A DNA stretch of 24,009 bases from an uncultured Collinsella sp. (GTDB taxonomy: Bacteria > Actinomycetota > Coriobacteriia > Coriobacteriales > Coriobacteriaceae). Shown here in pieces: positions 7,977 to 15,203 of the stretch. Both the position numbers and the translations under genes were made by a program. Under the pieces are notes generated by a model. That model was not told the DNA's origin, did no database searches, and saw only the letters and a list, made by a program, of their open reading frames with translations. The DNA lies in NCBI GenBank assembly GCA_902478365.1, contig CABSKX010000034.1:1-24009 (forward strand), written 5' to 3'. How positions within the stretch are numbered: the first letter of the stretch is position 1; each line of letters opens with the position of its first letter.

Positions 7977-8200
7977 CCGTGTGCAAAAAATGCCAAATAT
8001 GAGTACTGATACCTTTTTGGTAGCAGCGTTTTCGAAGTCATAAAAGGCAAATCCGACATTGGGACGACGACTGATAGTCCAGTTAAGCCAATTTAGTTAC
8101 TACAAAACTGGACATATGTGGCCCAACTCATCTAAAAACGCCTAATTTATATGTTACGAAGTTAGTGCCCGTACTCATATTTGCCACTTTTTGCACACGG
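7977..8200. repeat. MITE-like element with 30-bp terminal inverted repeats
   Basis: The ends 7977-8006 and 8171-8200 are inverted copies that match at 28 of 30 positions (both begin CCGTGTGCAAAAA and end AAATATGAGTAC read inward). The 224-bp unit is clearly more AT-rich than its surroundings and has no credible coding frame. A nested perfect 8-bp inverted repeat, GTCCAGTT (8077-8084) and AACTGGAC (8106-8113), lies in the middle, and weaker similarity between the halves continues inside the terminal repeats. This is what a non-autonomous mobile element, or a pair of oppositely oriented dispersed repeats, would look like. No transposase is visible in the window and no target-site duplication is obvious. 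Confidence 0.6.
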
Positions 8201-8225
8201 CCTATCCCAGCCATGGTAAATCGAT

Positions 8226-8288
8226 AACAAAACGGGCTCCAGACCGCTGAATCGTGCCGCATATGGCACGTCCGCAGTCCGGAACCCG
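8226..8288 (-). terminator. Large terminator of the arg cluster
   Basis: Read on the minus strand, a long interrupted hairpin (8288 to 8233) begins 25 nt after the argD stop and is followed by TTTTGTT (8232-8226). Paired blocks are CGGG/CCCG, TCC/GGA, GAC/GTC and GC/GC, then an apical CGTGCC/GGCACG stem around GCATAT. Single mismatches separate the outer blocks. Confidence 0.75.
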
Positions 8289-8313
8289 GTCCAAATTGAG
8301 TTATTGCGCTGTG

Positions 8314-9597
8314 TTAGGCCAAAACGTCCGACAAAATCTCGATCAGGCTGTCCACGTCGGCTTCTTCGCAGACAAGCGGCGGCAGGAAACGCAGCGTGTG
8401 GGCACCAGTAGCGTTAATCACGGCGCCGGCGGCCAGCGCGCGGGCAACAATATCATGCGCATCGCCCGCAGCGTCATCCAGATCGCAGCCGAGCATTAAG
8501 CCGCGACCGCGTACCTCGGTAACGTGCGGAAGCTTGGCCAGCGCCTGCTCCATATAAGCACCCACCTTGGCGGCATGCTCAGCGTAGTCGCCGCGCACAA
8601 GCGCGGAGAGCGTCGCGGCGCACGCCGCGACAGCCAAGCAACTACCGCCAAAGGTCGAGCCGTGGTCGCCCGGCTTAAACACGTCGGCGATCTCCTTCTT
8701 TGCCACCACGGCACCCATGGGGACGCCGTCGGCGATGCCCTTGGCAAGACTCATGATGTCGGGCTCCACGCCATAGGTCTGGAATGCAAACGGCTTGCCG
8801 GAGCGGAAGATGCCACACTGGACCTCGTCGGCGATAAGAACGGCACCCACCTCGTGTGCCAAGTCGCGCGCTGCCGCCATAAACTCCTCGGTCATGGGGT
8901 GCACACCGCTCTCGCCCTGAATCGGCTCGAGCATGACGGCGCAAATCTCGCTTCCCAGCTGCTTAAAGATTGCACGCAGCTCATCGACATCGTTGGGTGT
9001 GCAGGCCACAAAGCCGCCCGGCAGCGGGCGGAAGCTATCCTGCAGCCAATCCTGCATGGTGGCGGCAATGGTCTCGAGCGTACGGCCGTGGAAGCCGCCG
9101 CGCATGCATACGATGGTGTTGCCGCCGTTACCAGCACGCTTGGCGTACAGACGCGCGAGCTTCATCGAGCCCTCGTTGGCTTCAGCACCAGAATTGGCAA
9201 AGAACGTCTCCCACACCTGCTCGCCCGCCGTCGGAGCGCCGAGCGCAGCGGCCGTGGTCTCATCGTCGGCAGCAATCGCGTCGGCAAGCACGCGCGCACC
9301 GTCCGCATCATCGTTAGCGAGCTTGGACAGCAGCGCCGCGACCTGGCCACGCTGCTCGATGAAGAAGTAGTTGGAGACATGCATGAGCTTTTTGGTCTGC
9401 GCCTCGAGCGCCGAGAGCACTGCAGCGTTGCCGTGGCCAAGGCTGCACACACCGATACCGGCAAGAAAATCAAGATACTCACGGCCGTCATCGCCGACGA
9501 GCTTCATACCGTGACCTTCGACAAACTCTACCGGCGAGCGGCCAAAGGTATGCATAACGTAGTGGGATTCGAGCGATTGTTGAGCAGCAAGTGACAT
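8314..9597 (-). CDS. argD: Acetylornithine aminotransferase
   Basis: PLP enzyme of arginine synthesis converting N-acetylglutamate semialdehyde to N-acetylornithine. Class III aminotransferase marks are NSGAEANE (135-142), GGFHGRT (167-173), LEPIQGESGV (223-232), IADEVQCG with the pyridine-nitrogen Asp257 and the Schiff-base lysine Lys286 in SLAKG. The protein has 427 residues, longer than the usual 375-405, because of an extra acidic/alanine-rich stretch at about 94-127 just before the FFANSGAEAN strand. The segment QCGIFRSG replaces the more usual QTGxGRTG. AAAGG lies 6 nt before the ATG. It is last in the argCJBD cluster, 64 nt after argB. Ornithine or other omega-amino acids as substrate cannot be excluded, but context favours ArgD. 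Confidence 0.94.
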   Translation of the reverse strand: MSLAAQQSLESHYVMHTFGRSPVEFVEGHGMKLVGDDGREYLDFLAGIGVCSLGHGNAAVLSALEAQTKKLMHVSNYFFIEQRGQVAALLSKLANDDADGARVLADAIAADDETTAAALGAPTAGEQVWETFFANSGAEANEGSMKLARLYAKRAGNGGNTIVCMRGGFHGRTLETIAATMQDWLQDSFRPLPGGFVACTPNDVDELRAIFKQLGSEICAVMLEPIQGESGVHPMTEEFMAAARDLAHEVGAVLIADEVQCGIFRSGKPFAFQTYGVEPDIMSLAKGIADGVPMGAVVAKKEIADVFKPGDHGSTFGGSCLAVAACAATLSALVRGDYAEHAAKVGAYMEQALAKLPHVTEVRGRGLMLGCDLDDAAGDAHDIVARALAAGAVINATGAHTLRFLPPLVCEEADVDSLIEILSDVLA

Positions 9598-9661
9598 GGG
9601 ATGCCTTTCGTCGAGCGCCGGGCGGCGCGGGCTATGGGTGTTAGGATGCGGCGCCAGGACC

Positions 9662-10642
9662 TTAAACCGTCTGGAGCTTCTCGACCTCGTCGAGGTTCTC
9701 GGTCAGGCGCGCCGCAAACGTCGAAAGCGGGTGCGGATGCGTATCGAATTCGTAGGCCGTCTCGGTGGAGTGGATCACGGTGCCCACGCCAGCATCGGTC
9801 AGCAGCTCCAGGAGCAGCGAGTGCGGCGTCGTGCCGTTGATGATGTGGGCTCGGAACACGCCAGCGGCAAGCGCATCGACAGCGGCGCGCAGCTTTGGAA
9901 TCATGCCCTTGTCGACCTCGCCGCCGTAGAGCATCTCATTAACCTCGTCGAGCGTTAGGTTGGAGATAAGCGAATCCTTGTCGCTAAAGTCCTTATACAG
10001 GCCATCGACGTCGGTAAGGAAGATCACCTTGTGCGCATGAAGCGCCGCCGCAACGGCGCCGGCGGCGGTATCGGCGTTGATGTTGAAGAAGCCACCGTCC
10101 TCCCCCGCAGCGACCGTGGCGATAACGGGAATGTACTCGCTGTCGAGCAAACGCTCGATATAGTCGGTGTTGACGTGCGTGACCTTGCCTACGCGGCCGA
10201 GCTCTGGGTCGAGTGGCTCGGCGATAAGGGTACCGGCGTCGCTGCCGGACACGCCCACGGCCAGGTTGCCGTGGTGGTTGAGCGCCGCGACCAGCTCCTG
10301 ATTGACCTTGCCGCCCAGCACCTCGCGCACGATGTCCATGGTGGCAGGCGTAGTCACGCGCTGGCCGTTCTTAAACTCGACGGGGATGTCGTAGTGGCTG
10401 AGCGCTTCGTTGATGGCCTTGCCACCACCGTGCACGATAACAGGGCGCATGCCGATAATCTTGAGCAGGACGATGTCGCTCATCACGTCACGACGCAGTT
10501 GCTCGTCGATCATGGCGGCACCGCCGTACTTGATAACGACCGTCTTGCCGGTCAGGTTCTTAATCCACGGCAGCGCCTCGAACAGCAGCTGCGCGGTAAC
10601 TTCGTTGGATTCGCTCGAGCGACAATCGCGTGCGAACTTCAT
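9662..10642 (-). CDS. argB: Acetylglutamate kinase
   Basis: Phosphorylates N-acetylglutamate, the second step of arginine synthesis. The amino-acid kinase fold is clear: VVIKYGGAAM (35-44), IVHGGGKAIN (69-78), the KNGQRVTTP substrate loop (91-99), GVSGSDAG (130-137), FNINADTAAG (186-195), LTDVDGLY (209-216) and a late MIPKL segment. An N-terminal helix (TAQLLFEALPWIKNL, 16-30) precedes the first strand; such an extension is typical of hexameric, arginine-inhibited enzymes, so feedback control by arginine is likely (family knowledge). I choose the ATG at 10642 (326 residues) because GAGG lies 6 nt upstream; the extension to 10714 overlaps the argJ end and lacks a site. Gap to argJ is 81 nt. 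Confidence 0.95.
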   Translation of the reverse strand: MKFARDCRSSESNEVTAQLLFEALPWIKNLTGKTVVIKYGGAAMIDEQLRRDVMSDIVLLKIIGMRPVIVHGGGKAINEALSHYDIPVEFKNGQRVTTPATMDIVREVLGGKVNQELVAALNHHGNLAVGVSGSDAGTLIAEPLDPELGRVGKVTHVNTDYIERLLDSEYIPVIATVAAGEDGGFFNINADTAAGAVAAALHAHKVIFLTDVDGLYKDFSDKDSLISNLTLDEVNEMLYGGEVDKGMIPKLRAAVDALAAGVFRAHIINGTTPHSLLLELLTDAGVGTVIHSTETAYEFDTHPHPLSTFAARLTENLDEVEKLQTV

Positions 10643-10723
10643 AGTCAGCCTCGTCTTTCGTGTAGCTATCGCGCCGCACCTCGTTGCCCGCGATTGCAAC
10701 GGGACGCGCGGCACATCGGGAGT

Positions 10724-11989
10724 CTAGGAACGGTAGTCGCCGTTAATGGAGATGTACTCGTGCGTGAGGTCGCAAGTCCACACGGTGGTCGCCGCGTCCC
10801 CTGCGCCCAGGTCTGCCGAGATCACAATCTCGGGCGCCTCAAAACGTCGCAGGGCTTCGTCCTCATCGAAGGGGACCGTCAGGCCATCGCGACAGACGGG
10901 CATACCCATCATGTCGATGGACACATCTTCTTGGTTAAACTGCACGCCGCACTTGCCGAGCGCCATGGCAACGCGGCCCCAGTTGCAGTCGTGGCCGGCG
11001 ATGCAGGTCTTGACGAGCGGCGAGTTGGCAACAGCACGGGCGGCGATATCGGCCTCCTCGTCGTTCGCGGCGCCGGTGACATTAACCGTCACGAGCTTGG
11101 ATGCGCCCTCGCCATCTGCGGCGATGTTGCGCGCCAGGCTCTCGCACACCTCATGCACGGCAAAGGCCAACTCGTCAAAGGCATCGGAGCCCTCGACAAT
11201 AGGCTCGGCATTTGCGGCAGCGCCGGAAGCGAGCATGATGCAGGTGTCGTTGGTCGAAGTATCGGAGTCGACCGTTACCTTGTTGAAGGTCTGCTTGACG
11301 GTGGAGAGTAACAGGGCGTGAAGCGCCGCCGGCTCGACGGGGGCATCGGTAGTGATGACTGCGATCATGGTGGCCATGTTGGGCATGATCATACCCGAGC
11401 CTTTGCACATACCGCCCACCGTATAGGCATTACCTGCGTGCCCCGCGGCCTCGCTGCGGTAACACACGGCATACTCCTTGGAATGCGTGTCGGTCGTCAT
11501 GATAGCGCGAGCGGCATCGGCGCCGCCGTGGGCGGAGAGTGCCTCGTAGGCGGCAGGAACGGCGGTCTCAAACGTGTCGATCGGCAGAATCTGACCAATT
11601 ACGCCCGTGGAGGCGACCAGAATCTGCTGGGGCTCGCAGCCGATGACCTGCGAGGCGATGTTGCAGGTCTCGCGCGCGCAGGCAAGACCGGTCTCGCCCG
11701 TGGCGGCGTTGGCGTTGCCAGAGTTGATAGAAACACCGGCGATGATGCCATAGCCCTTGTCGGCGCCGCCCAGGTTGGCACGACTCACCTGCACGGGCGC
11801 CGCACAAAAGCGGTTAGTCGTAAACACGCCGGCCCCGGGACAGGGTTTATCGGGCACGACGAGCGCGTAATCCAGGCGCTCGGGATTCTTGCGGAATCCG
11901 GCATGGATGCCCGCCGCCTTAAAGCCGGCTGCCGCCGTTACGCCGCCCTCTACGGCACGAATCTTGATATCGAACTGCTCAGCATTCAT
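10724..11989 (-). CDS. argJ: Bifunctional ornithine acetyltransferase / N-acetylglutamate synthase
   Basis: Recycles the acetyl group from acetylornithine to glutamate; many members also make acetylglutamate from acetyl-CoA. The proprotein is 421 residues. The autocleavage site is visible as KGSGMIMPNMATMIA (196-210), with Thr207 as the new N-terminal nucleophile; the usual His of GMIHPNMAT is Met here. Other family segments are ASTGVIGQ (126-133), NKVTVDSDTSTNDT in the beta chain, and CNWGRV. The C-terminus ends ISINGDYRS, close to the family's usual INxxYRT end. AAGGAG lies 11 nt upstream of the ATG, a long spacing. With no argA or argE in view, the cluster is consistent with the cyclic acetyl pathway. 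It follows argC after a structured 134-nt spacer. Confidence 0.95.
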   Translation of the reverse strand: MNAEQFDIKIRAVEGGVTAAAGFKAAGIHAGFRKNPERLDYALVVPDKPCPGAGVFTTNRFCAAPVQVSRANLGGADKGYGIIAGVSINSGNANAATGETGLACARETCNIASQVIGCEPQQILVASTGVIGQILPIDTFETAVPAAYEALSAHGGADAARAIMTTDTHSKEYAVCYRSEAAGHAGNAYTVGGMCKGSGMIMPNMATMIAVITTDAPVEPAALHALLLSTVKQTFNKVTVDSDTSTNDTCIMLASGAAANAEPIVEGSDAFDELAFAVHEVCESLARNIAADGEGASKLVTVNVTGAANDEEADIAARAVANSPLVKTCIAGHDCNWGRVAMALGKCGVQFNQEDVSIDMMGMPVCRDGLTVPFDEDEALRRFEAPEIVISADLGAGDAATTVWTCDLTHEYISINGDYRS

Positions 11990-12010
11990 CGTCTTTATGA
12001 CTCCTTATGT

Positions 12011-12094
12011 CAAACAAAAAATGGGCATCGGTTGGTGCGCCATGCCAGCCACAATCACGAGACCAGCTTAAGAGTGGCGCCCCACTCGATGCCC
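12011..12094 (-). promoter_or_regulatory. Structured argC-argJ spacer, candidate attenuator
   Basis: On the minus strand the spacer reads GGGCATCG (12094-12087), then a 6-bp hairpin GAGTGG/CCACTC with a 4-nt loop (12087-12072, sharing one base), then a linker, then CGATGCCC (12030-12023) followed at once by ATTTTTTGTTTG (12022-12011). The two 8-mers are perfectly complementary. The last ATGCC can alternatively pair with GGCAT inside the linker (plus 12041-12045), giving a short hairpin directly before the T-run. Mutually exclusive pairing next to a T-run, upstream of the argJ ribosome binding site, suggests partial termination or mRNA processing. This is inferred from sequence only. Confidence 0.45.
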
Positions 12095-12123
12095 GACTAC
12101 CAAATCGTTAACAATCGAATGTG

Positions 12124-13194
12124 CTACACCGGGCACGCCACTGTGGGCAAGCCTCGTCGCTCGTCAAAGCCAAAAACGATGTTGGCGCACTGGACCGCCT
12201 GGCCTGCTGCACCCTTGCACAGATTGTCGATGGCGCCCGTAGCCACCAGAACGCCCGCGCGCTTGTTGAGCGCGAGGCCGATTTGGGCGGCGTTGGTGCC
12301 GACGACCGAAGCCGTCTTGGGCTGCTGGCCGGCATCGAGTACGCGCACGAAGGTGCGACCGGCGTAGAACTGCTTGTAATGGTCGACAACGTCCTCAAGG
12401 GTCAAGGTATCGATAGCCTGCGGCGTAAGCGGCATCGTCACCGTAGAGAGCAGACCGCGCTTGAGCGGTGCCAGGTGCGGGGTAAAGACGACGCGATCGG
12501 TTAGGCCCAAGATCTGCTCGATTTCGGGCGTGTGACGGTGCTTGCCCACGCCATAGGCCTCCAGGTTCTCCTCCGCGCTGCAAAAATGGGTGCGGGCGTT
12601 ACAGGACTTACCGGCACCCGTCACGCCGCTGATAGCGTCGACGATCACGGGACCGCTCTCGGCCACCCAGCCAGCGCGCACGGCAGGCGCGGCAGCAAGG
12701 CTCGTTGCGGTGGGATAGCAACCGGCGCAGGCGACCAGTACGGGCTTGCCGTCGGCGTGGTCGGATGCAGCGGTCTCCAAATCCTGGCAGAACAGCTCGG
12801 GCAGACCAAAGGCGCGGGTCTTGAGTAGCTCGGGGCTCGTGTGCTCGGCGGCATACCAGGCCTCAAAGGTGGCCGGATCGCTCAGGCGATAGTCGGCCGA
12901 GAGGTCAATGCAGGAGACTCCCGCGGCAAGCAGGGCGGGCACCTGTGCCATGGCAGCCGTGTGCGGCACGGCCAAAAAGACCGCATCGCAGTTCTTGAGC
13001 TCGGGGGCGTCATGCGTCGTGAAGACAAGATCGCTTACGCCGGCGAAACTCGGATACACCGCAGACAACAGCTGGACGGCATCGGCGTTGGACGTAATGG
13101 CAGCAAGTTCAAACTCGGGATGACCGAGGACGAGGCGAATGAGCTCGGCGCCGGCATATCCAGCCGCACCGACGATTCCAACCTTTAAAGACAT
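12124..13194 (-). CDS. argC: N-acetyl-gamma-glutamyl-phosphate reductase
   Basis: NADPH-dependent reductase making N-acetylglutamate semialdehyde, third step of arginine synthesis. The Rossmann start is VGIVGAAGYAGAELIR (5-20). The catalytic cysteine is Cys159 in ACAGCYPT, and the conserved histidine motif is GKHRHTPE (217-224). The protein has 356 residues, within the family range (about 310-360). AAGGAG sits 6-7 nt before the ATG. It is the first gene of the arg cluster, preceded by two ARG-box-like operators. The gap to argJ (134 nt) holds a structured element. Confidence 0.96.
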   Translation of the reverse strand: MSLKVGIVGAAGYAGAELIRLVLGHPEFELAAITSNADAVQLLSAVYPSFAGVSDLVFTTHDAPELKNCDAVFLAVPHTAAMAQVPALLAAGVSCIDLSADYRLSDPATFEAWYAAEHTSPELLKTRAFGLPELFCQDLETAASDHADGKPVLVACAGCYPTATSLAAAPAVRAGWVAESGPVIVDAISGVTGAGKSCNARTHFCSAEENLEAYGVGKHRHTPEIEQILGLTDRVVFTPHLAPLKRGLLSTVTMPLTPQAIDTLTLEDVVDHYKQFYAGRTFVRVLDAGQQPKTASVVGTNAAQIGLALNKRAGVLVATGAIDNLCKGAAGQAVQCANIVFGFDERRGLPTVACPV

Positions 13195-13262
13195 ATCAGA
13201 CTCCTTGTCTGCAGTTATGCACCAATGCGCATCCCGCAGCCGTCGTTATGAAGTGGGTTGAA

Positions 13263-13271
13263 ACTTTAGCA
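13263..13271 (-). promoter_or_regulatory. Candidate extended -10 of the argC promoter
   Basis: On the minus strand TGCTAAAGT matches an extended -10 (TGnTAnnnT). No clear -35 is found at 17 nt; TTGCGT is 19-20 nt upstream of TAAAGT and overlaps the proximal ARG-box-like site. A promoter here would leave a leader of about 60 nt before argC and place the operators over the -35 region. Confidence 0.35.
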
Positions 13272-13279
13272 CCAAAAGA

Positions 13280-13314
13280 TGCATATCTACGCAAATCTTT
13301 TGCATATTCATGCA
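13280..13314 (-). promoter_or_regulatory. Two ARG-box-like operators (predicted ArgR sites)
   Basis: TGCATATTCATGCA (13301-13314) matches 13 of 14 positions of the general ArgR box TGnATAwwwATnCA, and TGCATATCTACGCA (13280-13293) matches 12 of 14. Their centres are 21 bp apart, two helical turns, which is the arrangement known for hexameric ArgR/AhrC binding to paired boxes. They lie 86-120 nt upstream of argC. Arginine-dependent repression of argCJBD is the natural inference; no argR gene is in the window. Confidence 0.7.
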
Positions 13315-13350
13315 TTGAAACAGTCCCGACACATTCACTCGAAGGAATTG

Positions 13351-13415
13351 ACAAATAAATGCGGGCCCCATATTGCCCAGTGCGCCTTACGGTGACGTTG
13401 CAATGTGGGGCCCGC
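13351..13415 (-). terminator. Terminator of the riboflavin-transport / PNPOx unit
   Basis: A 16-bp stem pairs 13361-13376 (GCGGGCCCCATATTGC) with 13400-13415, with one T-G position, around a 23-nt loop. On the minus strand it lies 44 nt beyond the second PNPOx-like gene and is followed by ATTTATTTGT. The T-run is imperfect, but the stem is very stable. It separates this unit from the arg promoter. Confidence 0.75.
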
Positions 13416-13459
13416 TACATGCGAGAATTTGAATTGTCGAAGCTTACTGAGAGACTCGT

Positions 13460-13870
13460 TTAGAGCTCGATCGGCACCCATTCGTCATGGTTGCAGATAA
13501 AGGCCTCGGGTTCCTCCACGCTATAGAAGACGAGCGTGGGATCGCCTGCGCCCTCGTAGTGCTCGCCTAGGCGCTCCAGGTGCTTCCAGCCTGCCTCGCG
13601 CATATCGAGAGCGGCCTGGTCATCCAGACCCGCACGCCCGCGCAAGATGAGCCAGCCATGGCCCGGCCACCAACTCGTGGCCTCAAAGCGTTGATTTTGC
13701 AGCAACTCTTGCCACACGTCTTTGGTGCGCGCCGTTACAAACCACAGCTTGCCGTCCTGGATCTGCGCAAACGAAAACGGACGCACATGCGGCTGCCCGT
13801 CAACGCTCGTCGCCAAATACCATGCCGGTACCGACGTCAGATACTCCAACACCGTATTCAATCCGTCCAT
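13460..13870 (-). CDS. Pyridoxamine 5'-phosphate oxidase-like (FMN-binding split barrel) protein, copy A
   Basis: A small 136-residue protein of the FMN-binding split-barrel superfamily; exact activity unknown. Visible segments are VPAWYLATS near residue 14, PHVRPFSFA, DGKLWFVTARTKDVWQEL, a WWPGHGWLILRGRA strand pair and a C-terminal YSVEEPEAFICNHDEW. The VRPF and KLWFxT segments are the usual flavin-phosphate contact region in this fold. AGGAGG lies 4 nt before the ATG at 13870; a much longer reading to 14080 overlaps copy B and is rejected. It lies 55 nt downstream of copy B and clearly is its paralogue (about half of positions look identical by eye). Last gene before a strong terminator. 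Confidence 0.82.
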   Translation of the reverse strand: MDGLNTVLEYLTSVPAWYLATSVDGQPHVRPFSFAQIQDGKLWFVTARTKDVWQELLQNQRFEATSWWPGHGWLILRGRAGLDDQAALDMREAGWKHLERLGEHYEGAGDPTLVFYSVEEPEAFICNHDEWVPIEL

Positions 13871-13925
13871 GTGTCCTCCTGACGCTCGTATTTTTTGGGT
13901 CTGGGCTGTTTTAGCTGCCCTAGGG

Positions 13926-14372
13926 TTAAAGCTCCAGACGCTCCTCGCTGCCGTCGATATCGCAGAAGCGGGCGACGATGTTGCGAACCGAGAAGAACGC
14001 AAGGCGGCCGTCGTTGGCACTATCGTGTTGCTCGCCAATGCCCACCATGTGCTTAAAGCCCGCCTGGCGCACCCGGTCACTCACGACCGCGTCGTCCTCG
14101 AGCGCGGCCTCGCCGGTCAGCACAATCCAGCACTCCCCCGGTTTCCAACCCGAAACCTCAAACTTGGGGTTCCCGCTGAGCTCGGCCCACACATCCTTAT
14201 CACGCGAGGTGCAAAACCACAGCTTGCCATCATCAACCATGGCAAACGAGAACGGCCTCACGCGCGGCTGATGTCCGTCCGTCACGTCGATCGTGGCGAG
14301 ATACCACGCCGGAATACGCCTAAGATACGAACAGGCGCGCTCAAGCTGCGCCGTGCGGTCGTTGTCGGTCAT
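13926..14372 (-). CDS. Pyridoxamine 5'-phosphate oxidase-like (FMN-binding split barrel) protein, copy B
   Basis: Paralogue of the next gene, 148 residues. Shared segments include IPAWYLAT, PRVRPFSFA, DGKLWFCTSRDKDVWAEL, GECWIVLTGEAAL and an AGFKHM block, ending in FFSVRNIVARFCDIDG. GAAAGGGG lies 5 nt before the ATG. It starts 30 nt after the ecfT stop on the same strand, with no terminator in between, so it probably belongs to the FMN-riboswitch transcript. Family members bind FMN, FAD or F420 and serve in redox or detoxifying reactions; the substrate cannot be named from sequence. A tandem duplication followed by divergence is the simplest origin for the pair. Confidence 0.82.
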   Translation of the reverse strand: MTDNDRTAQLERACSYLRRIPAWYLATIDVTDGHQPRVRPFSFAMVDDGKLWFCTSRDKDVWAELSGNPKFEVSGWKPGECWIVLTGEAALEDDAVVSDRVRQAGFKHMVGIGEQHDSANDGRLAFFSVRNIVARFCDIDGSEERLEL

Positions 14373-14402
14373 AGGGACCCCTTTCCTGCGCTCGAATCGC
14401 GC

Positions 14403-15203
14403 CTAAACAAGTTGAAGATTGATGACGATGACGCAGATGAGCAGCAACGCCGTCACCACCGCCGTCAACGCATCGCCGCGGCCAAATGCAAGCGCATGCA
14501 GACGCGTGCGGCCCTGCTCGCCATGATAGCAACGGGCATCCATGGCGGCAGACAGCGTCTCGGCATGACGGAACACGCCTGTGAACAGCGGAATCGCCAC
14601 ACTGCCGAGCATACGCACGCCACCGAGCGGGCCTCCCGTCACGCGCGCACCGCGGCTCGCCTGCGCATCGGCCGTCTGCTTCATCTCGGTGGCAAACTGC
14701 GGCATAAAGCGCAGCGCGATACCCATGATCATGCCGAGCTCGTGCGCAGGAAGTCCCACACACGCAAACGGCGCGAGCAGGCGCTCAAAGCCCGCGGTGA
14801 GGTCGAGCGTCGGTGTGGTGAGCGTGATAGCGCTCATACCGGCCATCATCAAGGTCAGGCGGCACGCCATAAAGGCGGCGGAATGTAGCGAGCCCTCGCT
14901 TATCTGCAAAAAGCCGAGCTGCCACAGAATGCGCCCGCTCTGGTCGGAAAACAGGTTGAGCACCGCGACCACCGCGACAATCGCCAGCAGCGGTGCCATC
15001 GATGACAGGACGCGCCGAGCCGGCACCCGGGACACGGTATAGATCAGGACAACGAAGATTGCGACCGGGACCAGTCCGCGGAAGCTACTGACCGTGAGCG
15101 TCGTGATCAGAAACACAAAGCCCAAGAGCAACTTGGTTCGCGGGTCCAGGCGGTGGATTGCGCTATCGCCGGGATAGTAGCTGCCAAACGAAAACGCCTC
15201 CAT
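14403..15203 (-). CDS. ecfT: ECF transporter transmembrane component EcfT
   Basis: The T component that couples ATPases to vitamin-binding S components in the membrane. The 266-residue protein has hydrophobic segments near residues 26-38, 44-57, 68-84, 113-130, 154-165 and 245-264. The two coupling motifs that contact the ATPase grooves are visible as AQASRGA (180-186) and AMDARCYHG (220-228). The start at 15203 shares one base with the ecfA stop (TAATG), and GAGGAGG lies 7 nt upstream; a longer start at 15275 inside ecfA is unnecessary. Stop-start overlap implies translational coupling with the ATPase. Third gene of the ribU unit. Confidence 0.93.
   Translation of the reverse strand: MEAFSFGSYYPGDSAIHRLDPRTKLLLGFVFLITTLTVSSFRGLVPVAIFVVLIYTVSRVPARRVLSSMAPLLAIVAVVAVLNLFSDQSGRILWQLGFLQISEGSLHSAAFMACRLTLMMAGMSAITLTTPTLDLTAGFERLLAPFACVGLPAHELGMIMGIALRFMPQFATEMKQTADAQASRGARVTGGPLGGVRMLGSVAIPLFTGVFRHAETLSAAMDARCYHGEQGRTRLHALAFGRGDALTAVVTALLLICVIVINLQLV

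Noticed and set aside
7716..8059. Small minus-strand frames reading segments such as MRDSNPQP and GDEGFEPP
   Set aside because: These peptides are a known artefact of translating the antisense of tRNA T-arm sequence; no ribosome binding site and no plausible gene.
7977..8200. CRISPR array
   Set aside because: There is only one inverted pair of repeats, no direct repeats at regular spacing and no cas genes in the window.
10031..11311. 426-residue plus-strand open frame across argB/argJ, and similar long frames at 2797-4014, 4160-5476 and 6335-7558
   Set aside because: All are opposite-strand shadows of confirmed genes without ribosome binding sites or domains.
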